From Hedera helix (Eukaryota > Streptophyta > Magnoliopsida > Apiales > Araliaceae): DNA of 64,000 nt. This document shows positions 59,431 to 64,000 of the stretch, piece after piece. The DNA is taken from positions 13,025,501 to 13,089,500 of the forward strand of contig OX359273.1 of assembly GCA_947179155.2 (NCBI GenBank), given 5' to 3'. A model generated the notes under the pieces. It did not search any database, was not told the origin of the DNA, and was given only the letters and a program-made list of their open reading frames with translations. The stretch's first letter is position 1. Every line of letters starts with the position of its first letter. A program made the translations under genes and the position numbers.

Positions 59431-59529
59431 ACCGCCGCAGCGGTAGGTTTCACCGCCGCAGCGGTGAAACTCTCTGGAAAGTAAAATTTGAACTACCGCC
59501 GCAGCGGTAGTAATCACCGCCGCAGCGGT
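59431..59529. repeat. Four ACCGCCGCAGCGGT palindromes, U3 cluster
   Basis: Exact 14-mers at 59431-59444, 59452-59465, 59495-59508 and 59516-59529. Arms ACCGC/GCGGT enclose CGCA, extended to 6-10 bp by flanking bases (GTTTC...GAAAC around the second). GC-rich within a strongly AT-rich LTR. The minus-strand relative has decayed versions at 36675-36780 (CACCGCTACGACGGTG). Confidence 0.95.
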
Positions 59530-60288
59530 GGAGCAGAATGTTTGAAAATTAATAAGTTATTTAATTCAAATTAAAATGCTTGTATGTATGAGCATTATTA
59601 GGGTTTTAATAAATTAAACCCAAGTTATGTTAAGTGTTAGTGTTTTATAAACTAACTCAATTAGAGGTCCAATAGACTTATAGATAGCAAGTCTAATTGG
59701 ATTATGTAATTAGATTAGTGTGAGCTAATTGGATTATATTATAAGTCCAAATGAGGTTTTGAACTAGGTCTAATAAATTAACCTAGTAGTTCTTGTAATT
59801 AATTTAACATTGATTCAAGTTATAATTAATCAAGCACAATGATTGTTTTAATTAAATGTAACATAGGGTATTTAAAGTTAGCCCAATGTAACAAATAAAT
59901 TGAGCCCAAACAAATTAAATGATGAGCCCAATAGATTTAATTCATAAGTCCATTGTGGAGCCCAAATGATAGTCAAAATTGGTCAACATTTATATATATA
60001 AGTATATATATATATATATAGATGTATATATGCATAATAAAGGTAATAAAAATAAAGCAAAAATGGGGGATTAATCCCATTTTGCTGAGATTTGGGGGCC
60101 CCACTTGGTGGCTTGTGCATCTATGTTGCTTATATGTCACTCAATTGGTTGCTTCTTTTACTAGCATGGATAAATTGCAAGCAACATGTCAATCAAGTAG
60201 TCATTCAAAGAAATAGTAAGCATGCTTAGGATCACTAATTAACTAGTGTTGGTTGATTAGTAGCTTAATTGGGAGGATCCTAGAGTTC

Positions 60289-60296
60289 TATAAATA
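60289..60296 (+). promoter_or_regulatory. TATA box of the 4.4-kb solo LTR
   Basis: TATAAATA in GTTCTATAAATAGAAATCACC, about 1.67 kb into the LTR. This suggests transcription starts near 60320 and that more than 2.7 kb of the LTR is R plus U5. Confidence 0.6.
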
Positions 60297-61090
60297 GAAA
60301 TCACCAACACATGAGCAATGTTGGTCATTTCTATGTTTGGTAGTATTTTTAGAGAGAGGAAGAAATTCTAGAGAGAAGGGAGAGCATTGTTGGAGATTTC
60401 CACCAAGGAGATTGCTAGAGGATGATCAAGGTGGAGTCACAAGCCAAGATCATAGTCAAGTGATGAAGGATATCCAAGATCAAGAGGTTCAAAAGTGATC
60501 TAACCTTCACCTATTTCATTTTTATAGTCTATATAAGTTTTAATCGGTCAAAATATATTTTTAACCGATCAAAAGTTATTTTGATGCTCTAGAAGTCTAA
60601 ATCTATGATATATAGGTAGATTCATGGTTTAGTATGTTTAAAACAAGTATTGGTATGTGTGGTATGCAAATAAATGGAAGAAAATTCCATATTGCGAGTT
60701 ACCGGTAAAATCTAGACGGTTCGATCTTAAATTTATTGTCAAAACGCTTTCAAAAATGTGACTGAACCATGAAATATTGTAAAACAAGAAGTTAGAAAGA
60801 CAACAACACTAAGTTGGTGTCATTTGGATGAATAGATTTTATTTTATTCAAGTTTGAACCTTTAAAACCAAGGATTTGTGATTTTAGTTTTCACTTTGTC
60901 CTTGTGAGCAGTTTTTAGTCCCGTTCCGTTCGAAATTTGGATTTGTGACCTAAAGAGAAATTGTAGATCATGAAATTCTAATGAATTTAGACTCAAAAAT
61001 CACCTCAAAATATTTCCGTATGATAAAGTTATGGCTGTCGGAGCGTCGGAGGGTCGGGCAGTCCTCAAACTAGGGTTTCAAAATTTATGT

Positions 61091-61128
61091 ACCGCCGCCG
61101 CAGCGGTGGAAACCACCGCCGCAGCGGT
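61091..61128. repeat. Two ACCGCCGCAGCGGT palindromes, downstream cluster
   Basis: 61091-61107 (with one extra CCG) and 61115-61128, about 800 bp downstream of the TATA box. The minus-strand relative keeps GACCGCTTCGGCGGTGG at 35130. Confidence 0.93.
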
Positions 61129-61483
61129 GAAACATTCTGTCAATGACCTATTTTAGAAGTCCGGGTCGGGTCGGTCCGGGTCGAGTCGGGTCGGTCCGGA
61201 TTGAGTTTTTAGTGGAAATTTAAGTTGAAATACATGTAAAATAAATGTATTTGAATACCAAACCTATTTATGTAAAGTTTATTAGTGACTTAATGGTATC
61301 TAAATGTATAAAATAAAGACTAAAGTTAACACAATTAAAAAGTTAACTATTGGTAATGTTTGAAGAACATTAAAATATTATCAAATGATGAATAATATTA
61401 TTATAAGATTAAAAGGTTATTAAATGTGTAATAACTTTGGTATATGATAAAAATGTTATCAAATAATTAATGACATTAGTAGA

Positions 61484-61945
61484 TGATTAAAATATTATTA
61501 AATAGTTAATAATATTAATAAGGGATTAAAATATTATTAAATGGATAATAATATTAATAAGTGATTAAAATATTATTAAATGGTTAATAATATTAATATT
61601 TGAGTAAAATATTATTAAATGGTTAATAATATTAATATGTGATTAAAATATTATTAAATGGTTAATAATATTAATAAGTGATTAAAATATTATTAAATGG
61701 TTAATAATATTAATGTGTGATTAAAATATTATTAAATGGTTAATAATATTAATGTGTGATTAAAATATTATTAAATGGTTAATAATATTAATAAGTGATT
61801 AAAATATTATTAAATGGTTAATAATATTAATAAGTGATTAAAATATTATTAAATGGTTAATAATATTAATGAGTGATTAAAATATTATTAAATGATTAAT
61901 AATATTAATAAGATATTAAAATATTATTAAATGGTTAATAATATT
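61484..61945 (+). repeat. Twelve 39-bp tandem repeats, each a hairpin
   Basis: Units start at about 61484 and recur every 39 bp with very little change; they carry AATATTATTAA, then ATGG, then TTAATAATATT, an 11-bp perfect stem with a 4-base loop. The middle units are nearly identical, suggesting recent homogenisation. Confidence 0.93.
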
Positions 61946-62624
61946 TGAACTTGGTGGTATATTATCAAAGGTAGATAATATTTTGAGGTATTTGGTACAT
62001 TATTAAATGTCCAAATCATTAAGTTATGTAAAAGAAGAAAGTTTAATTGAATTAAACCAAGGTAAATAGTTCATTTGTGACTAATTTAGACTACTGATTA
62101 AAAGTGTGTCGTACGAAGATTGTACAATGAAAGCGTAAGCTGGTTAAGCATGCCTGATATATCCAAACTGTATTTGGACTAGGGTTTTGTCCGGAACTTA
62201 AGGGTTCGTTTGACGGACATCTTAAGAGTTAATAATTTGAAGTTAAGGTCTTAAGTGAAGACTAATTAAAAATCCTGGTAGCTAATGATTATATCAATTT
62301 GTATATAAATTGTAGGTTGATCAAATGACGCAAATAAGCGTAAATGGTAGAAGCGACCAGGCAAGTTTTTCAGAACTTGTTCCTATGTGCCTTAACATGC
62401 TTTGATGTGATATTAAATTGTTAATAGAAAGATATTGATGATAATTGTGATATGCATGAGGTATGATTACATGTAGATTATGCATAAATATAAAGCATGA
62501 ATTGCTAGATGTTATATGTGATGCATGAGCAGTATGACATAAACTGAAATGCATGAAAAGCATGATGTAAGTATAAATTGCAGAGTATATGTGAAGCATG
62601 TAATGTGTTATGTGTAACTGTTAA

Positions 62625-62680
62625 ACTTGCTGAGCCGTCGTGCTCACTCTTGTTTAAACCAACATTTTCAGATAGTACAA
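62625..62680 (+). promoter_or_regulatory. Conserved LTR stem and AG-acceptor-like site
   Basis: ACTTGCTGAGCC...GTGCTCACTC followed by AACATTTTCAG (62661-62671). Closest to the element L copy (6714) and the minus-strand copy (33873-33904, followed by AACATTTTCAG on that strand). Confidence 0.5.
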
Positions 62681-63101
62681 GTATTTGAAGTCTTGATAAG
62701 GATCAAGAAACAGGAATGCATATTATATTCACTGAAGGTCTAGCACGACCACTGTAGATATCAGTCCGAATTGGACAGGTAAATGATTGTGTAGTATAAG
62801 ACTTTAGTTGGTATGTATTATGAGTCTTAGATACTCAAATTGATTGTAATAGAATGTCGTATCATGTATGATATTGAGACATACTAGGAATGTATAAAGA
62901 TTTCGATTCTGGAATAGAAAGAGATGTTGTGAAATTGCAAATAAATGATTATTTAGCAATTATAATATTGTTGTAATTCATGAACAATAAGGAAAATGTA
63001 GTACTCGTGTTGAACCGGATCCGAGGTTCAAGGAACCCGGATTTGGGGTCGTCACACTAAACACCCTGGTTAATTTGATACATCGTATTTTTCAGTTAAA
63101 T

Positions 63102-64000
63102 ATGTCAGACGACCGGAGCTGGATGTACCGTAGAATACCGGTTGATGGTAGAGGATTACTGCCTGAGTACCGTGATGGGGTGTCCAAATTTTTGAATTTT
63201 GCCAATGAACATGCTGATAATTCGAACGGAAAGATGACATGCCCGTGTTTCAAATGTAAAAACCTAATTTGGAAGAAAGTTGAAAACATTAAGTATGACT
63301 TGTATTCACGTGGGTTTGTAGATGGGTATTCTCTATGGATTCATCACAGAGAGTCAACTGAGTTCAGCGAAAGAAGTGACAATATAGGCCAACCAATTCA
63401 CGGGGATCGATACGATGATAGTTATGATGTCGTGGAGATGTTAGTTGATGCGTATAACCCGAACAATATTGATTGGGCTACAAATGAGCAGTTGTCAATC
63501 ATTGGTCATCAAGAACCAAAGGACACAACAGCAGCCTTTTACAATATGCTATCTGAATCTGTTGTCCCATTATACGCTGAAAATGATAAGCACACCAGGC
63601 TATCTGTAGTGACAAAGCTCTTACACATTAAGAATGAGCATGGCTGCAGTGAGAGAGGTTTCAATGAGTTGCTTAGGCTTATCAGCGAATTCTTACCAAA
63701 GGGTCACACTCTGCCCTCAAATTATTATGAAGTGAAAAAGATGGTAAAGGGTTTGAATTTGGGGTATACAAAAATCGATGCTTGTGAGCAGGATTGTATA
63801 TTATATTATGGGGTTGACATAGATAAACTGCAGTGTGACATTTGCAACTTGCCTCGTTACAAGACAACTAAAGGTGGGGGGAAAACTAAGTGTGTGGCTA
63901 AAAAAATCCTAAGGTACTTTCCTCTTGCCTCGAGACTTCAGCGTCTATTCATGTCGACCCACACTACTGCGCATATGACTTGGCATAAAACAAGGGACGT
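63102..64000 (+). CDS. CACTA (En/Spm) TNP2-like transposase, N-terminal 299 codons, partial
   Basis: The frame is open from ATG at 63102 to the window end with no stop. Residues 5-82 fit the transposase-associated zinc domain found at the start of plant CACTA transposases: SWMYRR at 6, CPCFKC (Cys 47, 49, 52), then DLYSRGFVDGYSLWIHH (66-82). From about 140 the TNP2-type transposase begins: LLRLISEFLP (190-199), YYEVKKMVKGLNLGY (208-222), KIDACEQDCILYY (224-236), CDICNLPRY (245-253), ILRYFPLASRLQRLF (269-283), TAHMTWH (289-295). The enzyme would cut and join the element's TIRs. The catalytic residues lie further on, outside the window. The start is chosen because it is the first ATG after the acceptor CAG at 63095 and begins the family's usual MD/MSDRSWMY-type sequence. 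No damage is seen, so the element may be young. Confidence 0.93.
   Translation, partial: MSDDRSWMYRRIPVDGRGLLPEYRDGVSKFLNFANEHADNSNGKMTCPCFKCKNLIWKKVENIKYDLYSRGFVDGYSLWIHHRESTEFSERSDNIGQPIHGDRYDDSYDVVEMLVDAYNPNNIDWATNEQLSIIGHQEPKDTTAAFYNMLSESVVPLYAENDKHTRLSVVTKLLHIKNEHGCSERGFNELLRLISEFLPKGHTLPSNYYEVKKMVKGLNLGYTKIDACEQDCILYYGVDIDKLQCDICNLPRYKTTKGGGKTKCVAKKILRYFPLASRLQRLFMSTHTTAHMTWHKTRD

Larger units (their letters stand above)
58621..63056 (+). mobile_element. Solo LTR (4,436 bp), TSD CTAAA
   Basis: It starts TGTAATATCCCATATATTTT and ends TTTGGGGTCGTCACA. CTAAA flanks both sides (58616-58620, 63057-63061). Same family as the minus-strand LTR at 33467-43062 and related to element L. It contains GC palindromes in two clusters (59431-59529, 61091-61128), a TATA box (60289-60296), a 39-bp AT hairpin array (61484-61945), a GCATG-rich stretch (62440-62600) and the conserved stem (62625-62652). 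No coding sequence. Confidence 0.94.
56883..64000 (+). mobile_element. CACTA (En/Spm) DNA transposon, 5' part; runs off the window
   Basis: TIR-like CACTATAAGAATAGACG starts at 56883 (consensus in plants CACTACAAGAAAA). Behind it come subterminal CGACGGAA repeats, a GC-rich first exon, an AT-rich intron and the transposase start at 63102. The 3-bp TSD (ATA, 56880-56882) cannot be confirmed because the right end is outside. The intron carries the solo LTR at 58621-63056, so the CACTA inserted first. Confidence 0.85.

Noticed and set aside
61484..61945. CRISPR-like regular repeat
   Set aside because: The 39-bp units follow one another directly without unique spacers and lie in a plant LTR. It is an ordinary tandem repeat.

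Overview
This window is plant nuclear DNA, most likely from an angiosperm with a large, repeat-rich genome. It is AT-rich and I see no host gene in it. Essentially every stretch can be assigned to LTR retrotransposons or CACTA DNA transposons nested in one another. The family signatures (chromodomain Ty3/gypsy pol, SIRE-like copia with an env-like ORF, En/Spm transposase) are typical of plants; the species cannot be told from this sequence.

Layout. (1) 1-12405: a non-coding, LARD-like LTR element ('element L') with very long LTRs (about 4.3 kb). Its 5' LTR is split by two members of a 1.95-kb LTR family (LTR A at 1-1772, cut by the window edge; LTR B at 4675-6626, a solo LTR with TSD TGATA). 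The PBS is at 7221, the internal region is 7221-9895, and the 3' LTR starts at 9896 and is broken at about 12405. (2) 12406-14128: a third, inverted and truncated copy of that family (LTR C). (3) 14129-51610: a tandem LTR-internal-LTR-internal-LTR array of a dead Tekay/Del-like Ty3/gypsy chromovirus. Copies I and II share several inactivating mutations. The array has been invaded by solo LTRs at 23121-25523 (TSD GCTAT), 27164-28362 (ATATG), 31756-33228 (GTAGA), 33467-43062 (minus strand, TTATA) and 46529-50501 (TTGGT). The 33467-43062 LTR itself holds the 3' end of a SIRE-like copia element (about 37093-42550, minus strand, env-like pseudogene plus 3' LTR), and the LTR of that element holds a further solo LTR (37585-39718, TSD CACCC). 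(4) 51611-53142: a degenerate stretch with CACTA-like subterminal motifs and a near-perfect 2 x 256 bp tandem duplication. (5) 53143-56326: a second copia-like LTR on the minus strand with a scrap of internal DNA. (6) 56327-56882: the end of a minus-strand LTR related to the one at 46529. (7) 56883-64000: the 5' part of a CACTA (En/Spm) element with an intact transposase reading frame that runs off the window. Its 5'UTR intron carries a 4.4-kb solo LTR (58621-63056, TSD CTAAA).

The only intact protein-coding sequence is the partial CACTA transposase at 63102-64000. All gag, pol and env-like sequences are pseudogenes. Six solo LTRs have both ends and a 5-bp target duplication in the window, and a seventh (33467-43062) does too once its nested insertion is discounted. 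No complete autonomous LTR element is present, so LTR-LTR recombination has been the main way elements were lost here.

The least explained structure is a shared plan inside several different long LTRs: arrays of AT-only hairpins, one or two clusters of GC-rich palindromes typically 800-900 bp downstream of the TATA box, and a conserved CTTGCTGAGC...GCTCA stem followed by an AG-acceptor-like site. Coordinates and TSDs were read by eye; identity figures are approximate.
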